Below are positions 12,901 to 27,476 of a DNA stretch of 64,000 nucleotides, one piece after another. The translations under genes were made by a program, and so were the position numbers. A model generated the notes under the pieces. That model was not told the origin of the DNA. It worked only from the letters and a program-made list of their open reading frames with translations, and did no database searches. The first letter of the stretch is position 1; the number at the start of each line of letters is the position of its first letter. The stretch comes from Chamaelirium japonicum (taxonomy: Eukaryota > Streptophyta > Magnoliopsida > Liliales > Melanthiaceae), in the NCBI GenBank assembly GCA_947650365.1, contig OX393557.1, positions 868,001 through 932,000 on the forward strand, read 5' to 3'.

Positions 12901-13087
12901 CGAATGTATTAGAATGGATCGTATGAATAAATTAAAATGGATCGTATGAAAGAATTAGAATGCCTACATTCATACGAATGAATTAGAATTGTTACATTCG
13001 TAGGAATGAATTAGAATGGCTACATTCGTACGAATGAATTAGAATGACTACATTCGCACAAATGAATTAGAATGGCTATATTCGTAC
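12901..13087 (+). repeat. Satellite block A7, forward
   Basis: Short block of about seven units. The right junction ATTCGTACGAATGAATGTAG keeps a partial core before flipping. Confidence 0.9.
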
Positions 13088-14108
13088 GAATGAATGTAGC
13101 CATTCTAATTCATTCGTATGAGCTATTCTAATTCATTAGTTTCAAGGTATCCATTCTAATTCATTCATACCAATGTAACCATTCTAATTCATTCGGACGA
13201 ATGTAGCCATTCTAATTCTTTCGTACGATCCATTCTAATTCGTTCGTACGATCCATTCTAATTCATTCGTATGAATGTAGCCATTCTAATTCAATCGTAC
13301 GATCCATTCTAATACATTTAAACGAAGATATCCATTCTAATTCATTCGTACGAACGAATGTAGCCATTCTAATTCATTCGTAACAAAGCCATTATAATTC
13401 ATTCGTACGATCCATTCTAATTCATTCGTACGAATGTAGCCATTCTAACTCGATCATACGAATGTAGCTATTCTAATTCATTCTACGAATATAGCCATTC
13501 TAATTAATTCGTACAAATATAGCCATTCTAATTAGAATGTAGCCACATCGAGGCGATACGGTCGTGCTCGGATCCATTCTAATTCATTCGTTCAAATGTA
13601 GCCATTCTAATTCATTCGTATGAATATAGCAATTCTAATTCATTCGTACGATCCATTCTAATTCATTCATATGAGCCATTCTAATTCATTCATATGAGCC
13701 ATTCTAATTTTTTGTACGATCCATTCTAATCCATTCATACGATCCATTCTAATTCATTCGTACGAATATAGCCATTCCAATTCATTCATACGAATGTAGC
13801 AATTCTAATTCATTCGTATGAATATATGTAGCCATTCTAATTCATTTTTACAAATATAGCCATTCTAATTCATTCGTACGATCCATTCGAATTCTTTCGT
13901 ACGAACTAATATAGCCATTCCAATTTATTTGTACGATCTATTCTAATTTATTTGTACGAGCCATTCTAATTCATTCGTACGAATGTAGCAATTCTAATTC
14001 ATTTGTACGATCCATTCTAATTCATTCGTATGATCCATTCTAATTCATTCGTACGAATGCAGCTATTCTAATTCATTCGTACGAAGGTATCCATTCTAAT
14101 TCATTCGT
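13088..14108 (-). repeat. Satellite block A8, reverse
   Basis: Interrupted at 13544-13570 by a unique non-satellite island. Right junction ATTCATTCGTACGAATGAAT is a perfect head-to-head palindrome on GTAC (14107-14110). Confidence 0.92.
13544..13570. other. Unique GC-richer island inside the satellite
   Basis: CACATCGAGGCGATACGG followed by TCGTGCTCG interrupts the array between a truncated reverse unit that folds back (CTAATTAGAATGTAGC) and GGATCC. It matches no satellite variant and no other part of the window that I can find. Confidence 0.75.
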
Positions 14109-14350
14109 ACGAATGAATTAGATTGGCTATATTCGTACGAATGAATTAGAATGGCTACATCGGTACGAATGAATTAGAATGGCTATATTCATACCAATGA
14201 ATTAGACTGGATCGTACGAATAAATTAGAATGGATCGTACGAATAAATTAGAATAGCTACATTCATACGAATGAATTAGAAAGGCTACATCCGGACGAAT
14301 GAATTGGAATGGCTATATTCGTACGAATGAATTAGAATGGCTTCATTCGT
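14109..14350 (+). repeat. Satellite block A9, forward
   Basis: About nine units. Right junction CTTCATTCGTACGATCC is centred on GTAC (14349-14352), the same form as the junction at 21683. Confidence 0.92.
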
Positions 14351-14679
14351 ACGATCCATTCTAATTCATTCGTACGGATGTCGCCATTCTAATTCATTAG
14401 TACAAATATAGCTATTTTAATTCATTCATACGATCAATGCTAATTCATTCGTACGATCCATTCTAATTTATTCGTACGAATATAGCCATTCTAAGTCATT
14501 CATACGATCCATTCTAATTCATTCGTATGATCCATTCTAATTCATTCGTACGAATGTAGCTATTCAAATTCATTCGTATAAATGTAGCCATTCTAATTCA
14601 TTCGTACGATCCATTCCAATTCATTCGTACGATCCATTCTAATTCATTTGTACAAATGTAGCCATTCTAATTTATTTGT
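14351..14679 (-). repeat. Satellite block A10, reverse
   Basis: Ends at TTATTTGTACGAATGAA, centred on GTAC at 14678-14681. Confidence 0.92.
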
Positions 14680-15892
14680 ACGAATGAATTAGAATTGCTA
14701 AATTCGTACGAATGAATTCAAATGGCTATATTCGTACGAATGAATTAGAATAGTTACATTCGAATGAATGAATTAGAATGGATAGTACGAATGAATTAGA
14801 ATGGATCATATGAATGAATTAGAATGGCTACATTCAAGCAAATGAGGTAGAATAACTCGTACGAATGAATTAGAATGGATTGTACGAATGAATTAAAATG
14901 GATACATTCGAACGAATGAATTAGAATGGCTATATTCATACGAATGAATTAGAATGGATCATACGAATGAATTAGAATTGATCGTACAAATGAATTAGAA
15001 TGGATCGTACGAATGAATTAGAATAGATATATTCGTACGAATGAACTAGAATGGGTCGTACGAATGAATTAGAATGGTTCTTACGAATGAATTAGAATGG
15101 ATCGTACGAATTAATTAGAATGGCTACATTCGTACGAATGAATTAGAATGGCTATATTCGTACGAATGAATTAGAATAGCTCGTACGATTGAATTATAAT
15201 AGCTACATTCGTACGAATGAATTAGAATGGCTATATTCGTATGAATGAATTAGAATGGTTCGTATAAATGAATTAGAATGGCTACATTCGTACGAATGAT
15301 TAGAATGGAACATACGAATGAATTAGAATAGATCGTACGAATGAATAGAATGGCTACATTCGTCCATACGAATGAATTAGAATAGCTCGTATGAATGAAT
15401 TAGAATGGCTATATTCGAACGAGTGAATTAGAATGGCTACATTCGTACGAATGAATTAAAATGGATCGTGTGAATGAATTAGAATGGCTACATTCGTACG
15501 AATAAATTACAATGCATACCTTCAAACGAATGAATTAGAATTGCTATATTTGTACGAATGAATTAGAATGGATCGTATGAATGAATTAGATTGGCTATAC
15601 TTGTATGAATGAATTAGAATGGCTACATTCATACGAATGAATTAGAATGGATCGTACGAATGAATTAGAATGGATCGTACGAATGAATTAGAATGGATAC
15701 CTTCGAACGAATGAATTAGAATGGTTCATAAGAAAGAATTAGAATGGCTACATTCATACGAATGAATTGGAATGGCTATATTCGTACGAATGAATTAGAA
15801 TGGCTACATTCGAACGAATGAATTAGAAGGTCTATATTCGTACGAATGAATTAGAATAGTGCATACGAATGAATTAGAATCGCTACATTCGT
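14680..15892 (+). repeat. Satellite block A11, forward
   Basis: Right junction CTACATTCGTACGAATGTAA joins two long linkers tail to tail as a palindrome centred on GTAC (15891-15894). Confidence 0.93.
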
Positions 15893-18800
15893 ACGAATGT
15901 AACCATTCAAATTTATTCTTATGAATATAGCTACTCTAATTTATTCGTACGAATGTAGCTATTCTAATTCTTTCTTACGAGCCATTCTTATTCATTCGTT
16001 CAAAGGTATCCATTCAAATTCATTCGTACGATCAATTCTAATTTATTCATACGATCCATTCTAATTCATTCGTACGAGCTATTCTAATTCATTCATTCGA
16101 ATGTAGCCATTCTAATTCATTCGTATGAATGAATATAGCTATTCTAATTCATTCTTATGATCTATTCTAATTCATTCGTACGATCCATTCTAATTCATTC
16201 ATACGAAGGTATCTATTCTAATTCATTCGTATGATCCATTCTAATTCATTCGTACGATACATTCTAATTCATTTGTACGAATGTGGCCATTCTAATTCAT
16301 TCGTACAAAGGTTGCCATTCTAATTAATTCGTACGAATGTAGCCATTGTAATTCATTCGTAGAAAGATATCCATTCTAATTCATTCATACGAACAGATGT
16401 AGCCATTCTAATTCATTCGTTCGAATGTAGCCATTTTAATTCGTTCATACGAATATAGCCATTCTAATTCATTCGTACGATATATTCTAATTCATTTGTA
16501 CGATCCATTCAAATTTATTCGTACGAAGGTATCCATTCTAATTTATTCGTATGAATGTAGCCATTCTAATTCATTTGTACGAATGTAGCCATTCTAATTC
16601 ATTCATACGAATATAGCCATTATAATTTATTCGTACGAATGTTGCCATTCTAATTCATTCGTACAAATGTAGCCATTCTAATTCATTCATACAAATATAG
16701 CAATTCTAATTCATTCATACGATCCATTCTAATTCATTCGTACGATCCATTCTAATTCATTCGTACGAATGTAGCCATTCTAATTTATTTGTATGATCCA
16801 TTCTAATTCATTCATACAAACAAAGCCATTCTAATTAATTCGTACGATCCATTCTAATTCATTCATTCGAATATAACTATTCTAATTCATCCTTACGACC
16901 TATTCTAATTAATTCGAACGATCCATTATAATTGTTTCATACGATCCATTCTAATTCATTCATACGATCCATTCAAATTCATTCGTAAGATCCATTCTAA
17001 TTCATTAGTACGAATATAGCCATTCTAATTCATTCGTACGAAGGTATATATTCTAATTCATTCGTATGAATATAGCCATTCTAAGTCATTCGTACGACCC
17101 ATTCTAATTTATTCGTACGATCCATTCTAATTCATTTGTACGATCCAATCTAATTCATTCGTACGAATATAGCCATTCTAATTAATTCGTACGAATGTAG
17201 CCATTCTAATTCATTCGTAGGATCCATTCTAATTCAATTGTACGATCCATTCTAATTCATTCGTACGAATATAGCCATTCTAATTCATTCATGAGAACAA
17301 ATGTAGCCATTCTAATTCATTCGTACGAAGGTATCAATTCTAATTCATTCATACGAATGTAGCCATTCTAATTCATTCGTACGAATATAGCCATTCTAAT
17401 TCATTCGTACGAATGTAGCAATTCTAATTCATTCGTACGAATATAGCCATTCTATTTCATTCGTACGATCCACTCTAATTTATTCACACGAAGGTAACCA
17501 TTCAAATTCATTCGTACGACCTATTCTAATTCATTCGTACGATCCATTCAAATTAATTCGTATGAATGTAGCCATTCTAATTCATTCGTACGAATATAGC
17601 CATTCTAATTCATTCGTACGATCCATTCTAATTCATTATTACGATCTATTCTAATTCATTCGTATGACCTATTCTAATTCATTCGTACGAATGTAGCCAT
17701 TCTTATTCATTCGTAAGAGCCATTCTAATTCATTCGTCTGATCCATTCCAATTCATTCGTACGAATGTAGCCATTCTAGTTCATTCGTAGGAATATAGTC
17801 ATTCTAATTTATTCGTACGAATATAACCGTTCTAATTCATTCCTACGATCCATTCTAATTCATTCGTACGATCCAGTCTTATTCATTCTTTTGAATGTAG
17901 CCATTCTAATTCATTCGTACGAACAAATATAGCCATTCAAATTCATTCGTACGATCCATTCTAATTCATTCGTACGGATAAAGCCATTCTAATTCATTCG
18001 TACGATTACACCCATTTTAATTCATTCGTACGATCCATTCTAATTTATTCGTTCAAATATATCAATTCTAATTTATTCCTACGATCAATTCTAATTCATT
18101 GGTACGATCCATTCTTATTCATTAGTACGATCCATTCTAATTCATTCGTACGACCCATTCTAATTCATTCGTAAGAATATAGCCATTCTAATTTATTCGT
18201 TCGAATGTAGCCATTCTAATTCATTCGTACGATCCATTCTAATTCATTCGTTCGAAGGTAGCCATTCTAATTTATTCGTACGAATATAGTCATTCTAATT
18301 CATTCGTACGAATATAGCCATTCTATTTCATTTATACGATCCATTCTAATTCATTCGTACGATGGTATCTATTCTAATTCATTCGTTCGAATTTATCTAT
18401 TCTAATTCATTCGTACGATGGTAGCCATTCTAATTCATTCGTACGAAGGTATCCATTCTAATTCATTCGTACGAATGTAGTCATTCTATTCATTCGTTCG
18501 AAGGTATCCATTCTAATTCATTCGTACGTGCTATTCTAATTTATTTGTACAACTATAGATATTCTAATTTATTCATTCGAAGGTATCCATTCTAATTCAT
18601 TTGTACGAACTATTCTAATTCATTCGTACGAGCTATTCTTTCGTACAACTATAGCCATTCTAATTCATTCGTACGAATATAGCCATTCTAATTCATTCGT
18701 ATGAACGAATGTAGCCATTCTAATTCATTCGTACGAAAGAATGTAGCCATTCTAATTCATTCATGTAGCCATTCTAATTCATTCGTACGAATGTAGCCAT

Positions 18801-20075
18801 TCTAATTCATTCGTATGAAGATATGTATTCTAATTCATTCGTACGGATATAGCCATTCTATTTCATTCGTACGATCCATTCTAATTCATTTGTACGATCC
18901 ATTCTAATTCATTCGTAGGAAGGTAGTCATTCTAATTCATTGGTACGATCCATTCTAATTCATTCGTACCATCCATTCTAATTCATTCGTACGAATGTAA
19001 CCATTCTAATTCATTCATACTAATGTAGCCATTCTAATTTATTCGTACGAGCTATTCTAATTCATACGTACAATCCATTCTAATTCATTCGTACAAATAT
19101 AGCCATTCTAATTCATTCGTATGATCCATTCTAATTCATTCGTACGAATGTAGCCATTCTAATTCAATCGTATGAATATAGCCACTCTAATTCATTTGTA
19201 CGAATATTGCCATTCATTTTCATTCGTACGATCCATTCTAATTCATTAGTACGATCCATTCTAGTTCATTCATTCGAATGTTGCCATTTTAATTCATTCG
19301 TTTGAATATTGCCATTCTAATTCATTGTACGATCCATTCTAATTCATTCTTACGATCTATTCTAATTCATTCGTACGAAACAATATAGCCATTCAAATTC
19401 ATTCGTACGAACGAATGTAGCCTTTCTATTTCATTCGTACGAATGTAGCCATTCTAATTCATTCGTACGAATATAGCCATTCTAATTCATTCGTACGATC
19501 CATTCTAATTCATTCATACGAATATAGCCAGTATAATTCATTCATACGAAGGTATCTATTCTAATTCAGTCGTAAGAGCCATTCTAATTCATTCGTACGA
19601 TCCATTCTAATTCATTCGTACGAAGGTAACCATTCTAATTCATTCGTACGAATATAGCCAATTCATTCGTACGATCCATTCTAATTCATTCGTACGATCC
19701 ATTCCAATTCATTCGTACGAATGTAGCCATTCTAATTCATTCGTACGATCCATTCTAATTCATTCGTACGTACGAATGTAGCCATTCTAATTCATTCGTA
19801 CGATCCATTCGAATTCATTCGTACAAACAAAGCCATTCCAATTCATTCATACGATCCATTCTAATTCATTCGCATGAATATAGCTATTCTAATTCATTCG
19901 TACGAATATAGCCATTCTAATTCATTCTATGAATATAGCCATTCTAATTCATTCGTACGAATGTAGCCATTTTAATTCATTCGTACGATCCATTCTAATT
20001 CGTATGTACTATCCATTCTAATTCATTCGTACGATCCATTCTAATTCATTCATACGACCCATTCTAATTCATTCG
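15893..20075 (-). repeat. Satellite block A12, reverse (longest single-orientation run)
   Basis: A 4.2-kb uninterrupted reverse run. It ends at CATTCGAACGAATG, where the central GTAC has become GAAC but the flip position is unchanged. Confidence 0.93.
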
Positions 20076-20436
20076 AACGAATGAATTAGAATGGCTATAT
20101 TTGTACGAGCCAATCTAATTCATTTATACGAGCCTTTCTAATTCATTCGTACGAATGAAATAGAATGGCTATATTCGTTCATACGAATGAATTAGAATGG
20201 ATCGTACGAATGAATTAGAATGGCAACATTCGAACGAATGAATTAGAATGACTAGTCCGAATGAATTAGAATGGCTATATTCGTACAAATGATTTAGAAT
20301 GGATCGTACGAATGAATTAGAATAGCTCGTACGAATGAATACGAATATAGCCATTCTAATTCATTCGTACGATCCATTCTAATTCATTCGTACGATCTGT
20401 TCTAATTCATTCGTACGACCTATTCTAATTCATTCG
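20076..20436. repeat. Satellite block A13, rapidly alternating orientation
   Basis: Sub-blocks are forward 20076-20103, reverse 20104-20149, forward 20150-20340 and reverse 20341-20436, so four changes occur within 360 bp besides the entry flip. Two are exactly at GTAC (20103-20106, 20149-20152). The next flip back is at CATTCGAAAGAATG. Confidence 0.88.
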
Positions 20437-21683
20437 AAAGAATGAATTAGAATGGCTATATTCGTACGACGAATGAATTAGAATGGATCGTACGAATGAT
20501 TTAGAATGGATCGTACGAATGGATTAGAATGGATCGTACGAATGAATTAGAATGATTGTATTTGAACTAATGAATTAGAATGGCTACATTTGTACAAATG
20601 AATTAGAATGGATCCTATGAATGAATTAGAATGGATCGTACGAATGAATTAGAATGGCTATATTGGTACGAGTGAATTAGAATGGCTATATTCATGCGAA
20701 TGAATTAGAATGGATCGTATGATTGAATTAGAAAGGATCGTATGAATAAATTAGAATGGCTACATTCGTACGAATGAATTAGAATGGCTCTTACGAATGA
20801 ATTAGAATGAATACATTCGTTCATACGAAAGAATTAGAATGGATCATAGGAATGAATTAGAATTGATCGTACGAATGAATTAGAATGGCTACATCCGTAC
20901 GAATGAATTAGAATGGCTACATTCGTACGAATGAATTAGAATGGATCGTACAAATGAATTAGAATGGCTATATTCGTACGAATGAATTAGAATAGATATC
21001 TTTGTATGAAGGAATTAGAATAGATCATAAGAATGAATTAGAATGGCTACATTCGTACGAATGAATTAGAAGGGATACATTCGTACGAATGAATTAGAAT
21101 GGATCATACGAATGAATTAGAATGACTATATTCATACGAAGGAATTAGAACGGATCGTACGAATGAATTAGAATGGATCGTATGAATGAATTAGAATGGC
21201 TACATTCTTACGAATGAATTAGAATAGATCGTACGAATGAAATAGAATAGATACATTCAAACGAATGAATTAGAATAGCTACATTCGTACGAATGAATCA
21301 GAATGGAACTTACGAATGAATTAGAATGGATCGTACGAATGAATTAGAATGGCTACATCCGTACCAATGAATTAGAATGGCAATATTTGAACGAATGAAT
21401 TAGAATAAACACCTTCGTACAAACGAATTAAAATGGTTACCTTCGAATGAATGAATTAGAATGGATCGTACGAATTAATTAGAATGGATACCTTCGTATG
21501 AATAAATTATACTGGCTATATTCTTACGAAAGAATTAGAATGGATCGTAGGAATGAATTAAAATGGATCATAATAATGAATTAGAATGGCTACATTCGTT
21601 CAAATGAATTAGAATGGCTACATCCATACGAACGAATTAGAATGGCTATATTCGTATGAATGAATTAGAATGGCTTCATTCGT
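20437..21683 (+). repeat. Satellite block A14, forward
   Basis: Right junction CTTCATTCGTACGATCC has GTAC at 21682-21685 and is identical in form to the junction ending block A9. Block A9 plus its flank may therefore be a copied segment. Confidence 0.92.
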
Positions 21684-22461
21684 ACGATCCATTCTAATTC
21701 ATTCGTACGAATGTAGCCATTCTAATTCATTCGTACGATCCATTCTAATTCGTTCATTCGAAGGTAGCCATTCTAATTCATTCGTAAGTGACATTCTAAT
21801 TCAAGCGTACGAAGCTAGCCATTCTAATTCATTCGTATGAATGTAGCCATTCTAATTCATTCGTACGATCCATTCTAATTCATTTGTAAGAGCCATTCTA
21901 ATTTATTCGTACATACTAATGTACCCATTCTAATTCATTCTTCCGAGCCATTCTAATTCATTCATACGATCCATTCTAATTCATTCATATGAATGTAGCC
22001 ATTCTAATTCATTCGTACGATCCATTCTAATTCATTCGTATGAAGGTAGCCATTCTAATTCATTCGTACGAAGGTATCTATTCTAATTCATTCGTACGAA
22101 TGTAGCTATTCTAATTCATTCGTACGAACGAATGTAGCCATTCTAATTCATTCATACGAGCCATTCTAATTCATTCGTACGAAGCTAGCCATTCTAATTC
22201 ATTCCTACGATCTATTCTAATTCATTCGTACAATCCATTCTAATTCATTCGTACGATCTATTCTAATTCATTCGTACGAATGTAGCCATTCTAATTCATT
22301 CGTACGATCCATTCGAATTCATTCGTACGAATGTAACCATTCTAATTCATTTGTTCGAATATTGTCATTCTAATTCATTCATACGATCCATTCTAATTCA
22401 TTCGTACGAACGTAACCATTCTAATTCATTTGTACGGATGTAGCCATTCTAGTTCATTCGT
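21684..22461 (-). repeat. Satellite block A15, reverse
   Basis: Ends head to head at TTCATTCGTACGAATGAA on GTAC (22460-22463). Confidence 0.92.
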
Positions 22462-23329
22462 ACGAATGAATTAGAATAAATACATTCGAACGAATGAATT
22501 AGAATGGCTTTATTCGTACGAATGAATTAGAATGGCTATATTCGTACGAATGAATTAGAACGGCTATATTCGTACGAATGAATTAGAATGGCTACATTCG
22601 TACGAATGAACTAGAATGGATCGTACGAATGAATTAGAATGGATCATACGAATAAAATAGAAAGGATCGTACAAATGAATTAGAACTGATCATACGAATG
22701 AATTAGAATAGCTACATTCGTACGAATGAATTAGAATGGCAATATTCGTTCGTACGAATAATTAGAATGGCTACATTCATACAAAAGAATTAGAATGGCT
22801 ACATTCGTACGAATGAATTAGAATGGCTACATTCGTACGAATGAATTAGAATGGCTATATTCGTTCGTACGAATAATTAGAATGGCTACATTCGTACGAA
22901 TGAATTAGAATGGCTACATTCGTACGAATGAATTAGAATGGCTACATTCAAATGAATGAATTAGGAAGGATCGTACGAATGAATTAGAATGGATCGTGCG
23001 AATGAATTAGAATTGCTATATTCATACGAATGAATTAGAATGGATCGTACGAATAAATTAGAATGGCTCTGACGAAGGAATTAGAATGGATCGTACGAAT
23101 GAATTAGAATGGATCGTACGAATAAATTAGAATGGCTAAATTCGTACGAATGAAGTAGAATGGCTACATCCATACAAATGAATAAGAATTGATCGTATGA
23201 ATGAATTAGAATGGCTACATTCATACGATTGAATTAGAATGGATCTTACGAATGAATTAGAATGGATCTTACGAATGAATTAGAATGGTTACCTTCTAAT
23301 GAATGAATTAGAATGGCTATATTCATACG
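22462..23329 (+). repeat. Satellite block A16, forward
   Basis: Contains two very similar stretches at about 22737-22830 and 22852-22930 (linker ATTCGTTCGTAC with AATAATTAG), suggesting a local segmental duplication. Right junction ATTCATACGAACGAATATAG. Confidence 0.9.
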
Positions 23330-23827
23330 AACGAATATAGACATTCTAATTCATTTGTACATTCCATTCTAATTCATTCGTACAAATGAATGTAGCCATT
23401 CTAAATTATTCGTACGTATATATATATATTCTAATTCATTCGTATGAATGTAGCCATTCTAATTCATTCGTACGATCCATCATAATTTAATCGTACGAAT
23501 GTAACTATTCTAATTCATTCGTTCGAATGAATGTAGCTATTCTAATTCATTTCGTACGATTCATTCAAATTCATTCGTACGATTGTAGCCATTCTAATTC
23601 ATTCATACGAATGTTGCCATTCTAATTCATTCATACGAGCCATTCTAATTCATTCGTACAATCCATTCTAATTCATTTGTATGATCCATTCTAATTCATT
23701 CATATGAACCATTCTAATTAATTCATACGATCCATTATAATTCATTCGTTCAAAGGTAATCATTCTAATTCATTCGTACGATCCATTCTAATTCATTCGT
23801 TCGAATATTGCATTCTAATTCATTCGT
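23330..23827 (-). repeat. Satellite block A17, reverse
   Basis: Includes a small TATATATATATATT expansion in a linker near 23418. Right junction ATTCATTCGTTAGAATAG has lost the palindromic centre. Confidence 0.9.
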
Positions 23828-26800
23828 TAGAATAGATCATACGAATGATTTAAAATGACTACATTCGTTCGAACAAATTAATTAGAATGGCTACATTCGT
23901 ACGAATGAATTAAAATGGCTCTTATGAATGAATTAGAATGGTTATATTCATACGAATTAATTAGAATAGCTCATACGAATGAATTAGAATAGCTACATTC
24001 GTACGAGTTAATGACAATGGCTATATTTGTTCGTAGGAATGAATTGGAATGGCAATATTCGAATGAATGAATTAGAATGGCTATAATCGTACGAATGAAT
24101 TAGAATAGATTCATTCGTACAAATGAATTAGAATGGATCGAAGTAATGAATTAGAATGGCGACCTTCGTACGAATGAATTTGAATAGATTGTATAAATAA
24201 ATTATAATAGACTATAGGAATGAATTAGAATGGTTGTATTCATACAAATGAATTAGAATGGCTACATTCGTATGAATGAATTAGAATGGTTACCTTCGAA
24301 CGAATGAATTAGAATGAATCATACGAATGAATTAGAATGGATCGATTGGTACGAATGAATTAGAATGGATCGTACGAATGAATTAGAATGGCTATATTCA
24401 AACGAATGAATTAGAAAGGATTATACGAAAGAATTAGACTGGCTTTTACGAATGAATTAGAATGGCTACATTCGTACGAATGAATTAGAATGATTATATT
24501 TGAACGAAAGAATTAGAATGGATCGTACGAATGAATTAGAATGGCTACATTCGTACGATGAATTAGAATAGCTCGTACGAATGAATTAAAATGGCTACAT
24601 TCGTACGAATGAATTAGAATGGATCGTACAAATGAATTAGAATGGCTACATTCATACGAATGAATTAGAATGGATCGTACTAATGAATTAGAATTGCTCT
24701 TACGAATGAATCAGAATGTCTACGTTCATTTGTACGAATGAATTAGAATGGATTGTACAAATAATTTAGAATGGCTATATTCGTACGAATGAATTAGAAT
24801 GGATATATTAGTACGAAAGAATTAGAATGGATCGTACGAATGAATTAGAATAGATCATAGGAATGAATTAGAATGGATCGTATGAATGAATCAGAATGGC
24901 TCTTACGAATGAATTAGAATGGCAACATTTGTACGAATGAATTAGAATGGCTATATTTGTATGAAAGAATTAGAATGGCTATATTCGTACGAATGAAATA
25001 GAATGGATCGTACGAATGAATTAGAATGGATCGTACGAATAAATTAGAATGGATACATTCGTTCGGATAAATTAGAATGGCTCGTATGAATGAATTAGAA
25101 TGGCTACATTCTTACGATTGAATTAGAATGGCTACATTCGTACGAATGAATTAGAATAGATACCTTCATACGAATGAATTAGAATGGATTATACGAATGA
25201 ATTAGAATGGCTCGTACGAATGAATTAGAATGTATCATACGAATGAATTCGAATTGCTACCTACATACGACTGAATTAGAATAGATTGTACGATTTATTT
25301 AGAATGGTTCGTACGAATGAATTAGAATGGCTATATTCGTACGAATGAATTAGAAAGGATCATACGAAAGAATTAGAATGGCTCTTACAAATGAATTAGA
25401 ATAGATACCTTCGTATGAATGAATTAGAATGGATCGTACGAATGAATTAGAATGGTTACCTTCAAATGAATGAATTAGAATGGCTATATTCGTACGAATG
25501 AATTAGAATGGCTACACTCGTACGAATAAATTAGAATGGCTATATTCGTACAAATGAATTAGAATAGATACATTCATATGAATGAATTAGAATGGATGCC
25601 TTCGTACGAATGAATTAGAATAGCTCTTACGAATGAATTAGAATGGCTATATTTGTACGAATAAATTAGAATAGCTACATTCGTATGAATGAATTAAAAT
25701 AACTACATTCGTTCATACGAATGAATTAGAATGGCTACATTCGTACAAATGAATTAGAATGGCGACATTCACACGAATGAATTAGAATGGATCGTACAAA
25801 TGAATTAGAATGGGTCGTACGAATGAATTAGAATGACTAGTTTCGAATGAATGAATTAGAATAGATCGTATGAATGAATTAGGATGGATCGTATGAATGA
25901 ATTAGAATGGCTACATCCGTACAAATGAATTAGAATGGCTATATTTGTTCGAATGAATTAGAATGGCTATATTCGTCCGAATGAATTAGAATGGATCGTA
26001 CAAATGAATTAAAATGGATACCTTCATACTAATGAATTAGAATGGCTACATTCGTATGAATGAATTAAAATGGATCATACGAATGAATTACAATGGCAAT
26101 ATTCGCACAAATGAATTAGAATGGATCGTACGAATGAATTAGAATTGCTACATCCGTACGAATGAATTAGAATAGATACCTTTGAACGAATGAATTAGAA
26201 TGGCTACATTCGTACGAATAAATTAGAATGACTATATTCGTATGAATGAATTAGAATGGATCATACGAATGAATTAGAATGGTTCATACGAATGAATTAG
26301 AATGGCTATATTCGTACGAATGAATTAGAATAGCTTTATTCGTATGAATAAATTAGAATGGATCATACAAATGAATTAGAATGGCTACATTCGTACGAAT
26401 GAATTAGAATGGATCGTACGAATCAATTAGAATGGATCGTACGAATTAATTAGAATGGCTATATTCGTACGAATGAATTTGAATGGATCGTACGAATAAA
26501 TTAGAATGGCTAGATTCGTACGAATGAATTAGAATGGATTGTACAAATGAATTAAAATGGATCATACGAATGAATTAGAATGGCTACATTCGTACGAATG
26601 AATTAGAATGGCTCTTACGAATGAATTAGAATGGCTATTTTCGTTCGTACGAATGAATTAATATGGATAATAGGAATGAATTAGAATTGATCGTACGAAT
26701 GAATTAGAATGGCTATATTCGCATGAATGAATTAGATTGGCTACATTCGTACGAATGAATTACAATTGATCGTACGAATGAATTAGAATAGCTACCTTCG

Positions 26801-27046
26801 TACGAATGAATTAGATTGGCTTTATTCGTATGAATGAATTAGAATCGATCGTATGAATGAATTAGAATGGCTCGTACGAATGAATTAGAATGGATTGTAC
26901 GAATGAATTAGAATGGGTCGTACGAATGAATTAGAATAGCTTGTACGAATGAATTAGAATGGCTATATTTGTATGAATAAATTACAATAGATACCTTCGA
27001 ACGAATGAATTAGAATGGATCATACGAATGAATTAGAATGGATCAT
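23828..27046 (+). repeat. Satellite block A18, forward
   Basis: A 3.2-kb forward run ending at GGATCATACGAATGTAGCC, centred on ATAC. Confidence 0.92.
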
Positions 27047-27476
27047 ACGAATGTAGCCATTCTAATTCATTCGTAAGAGCCATTCTAATTCATTCGTATG
27101 ATCCATTCTAATTCATTCGTACCAATGAATGTAGCCATTCTATATCATTCGTACGAATATAGCCATTCAAATTCATTCGTACGATCCATTCTAATTCATT
27201 CGTGCGATGATATCTATTCTAATTCTGTCGTTCGAATATTGTCATTCTAACTTATTCGTACGAATATCGCCATTCTAATTCCTTTATACGATCAATTCTA
27301 ATTCATTAGTACGACCCATTATAATTCATTCGTACGACCCATTCTAATTCATTCATATGATCCATTCTAATTCATTTGTACGATCCATTCTAATTCATTC
27401 ATACGAATATAGCCATTCTAATTCATTCGTTCGATCCATTCTAATTCACTCATATGATCTATTTTAATTCATTCGT
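27047..27476 (-). repeat. Satellite block A19, reverse
   Basis: Ends at TTCATTCGTACGAATGAA on GTAC (27475-27478). Confidence 0.92.
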
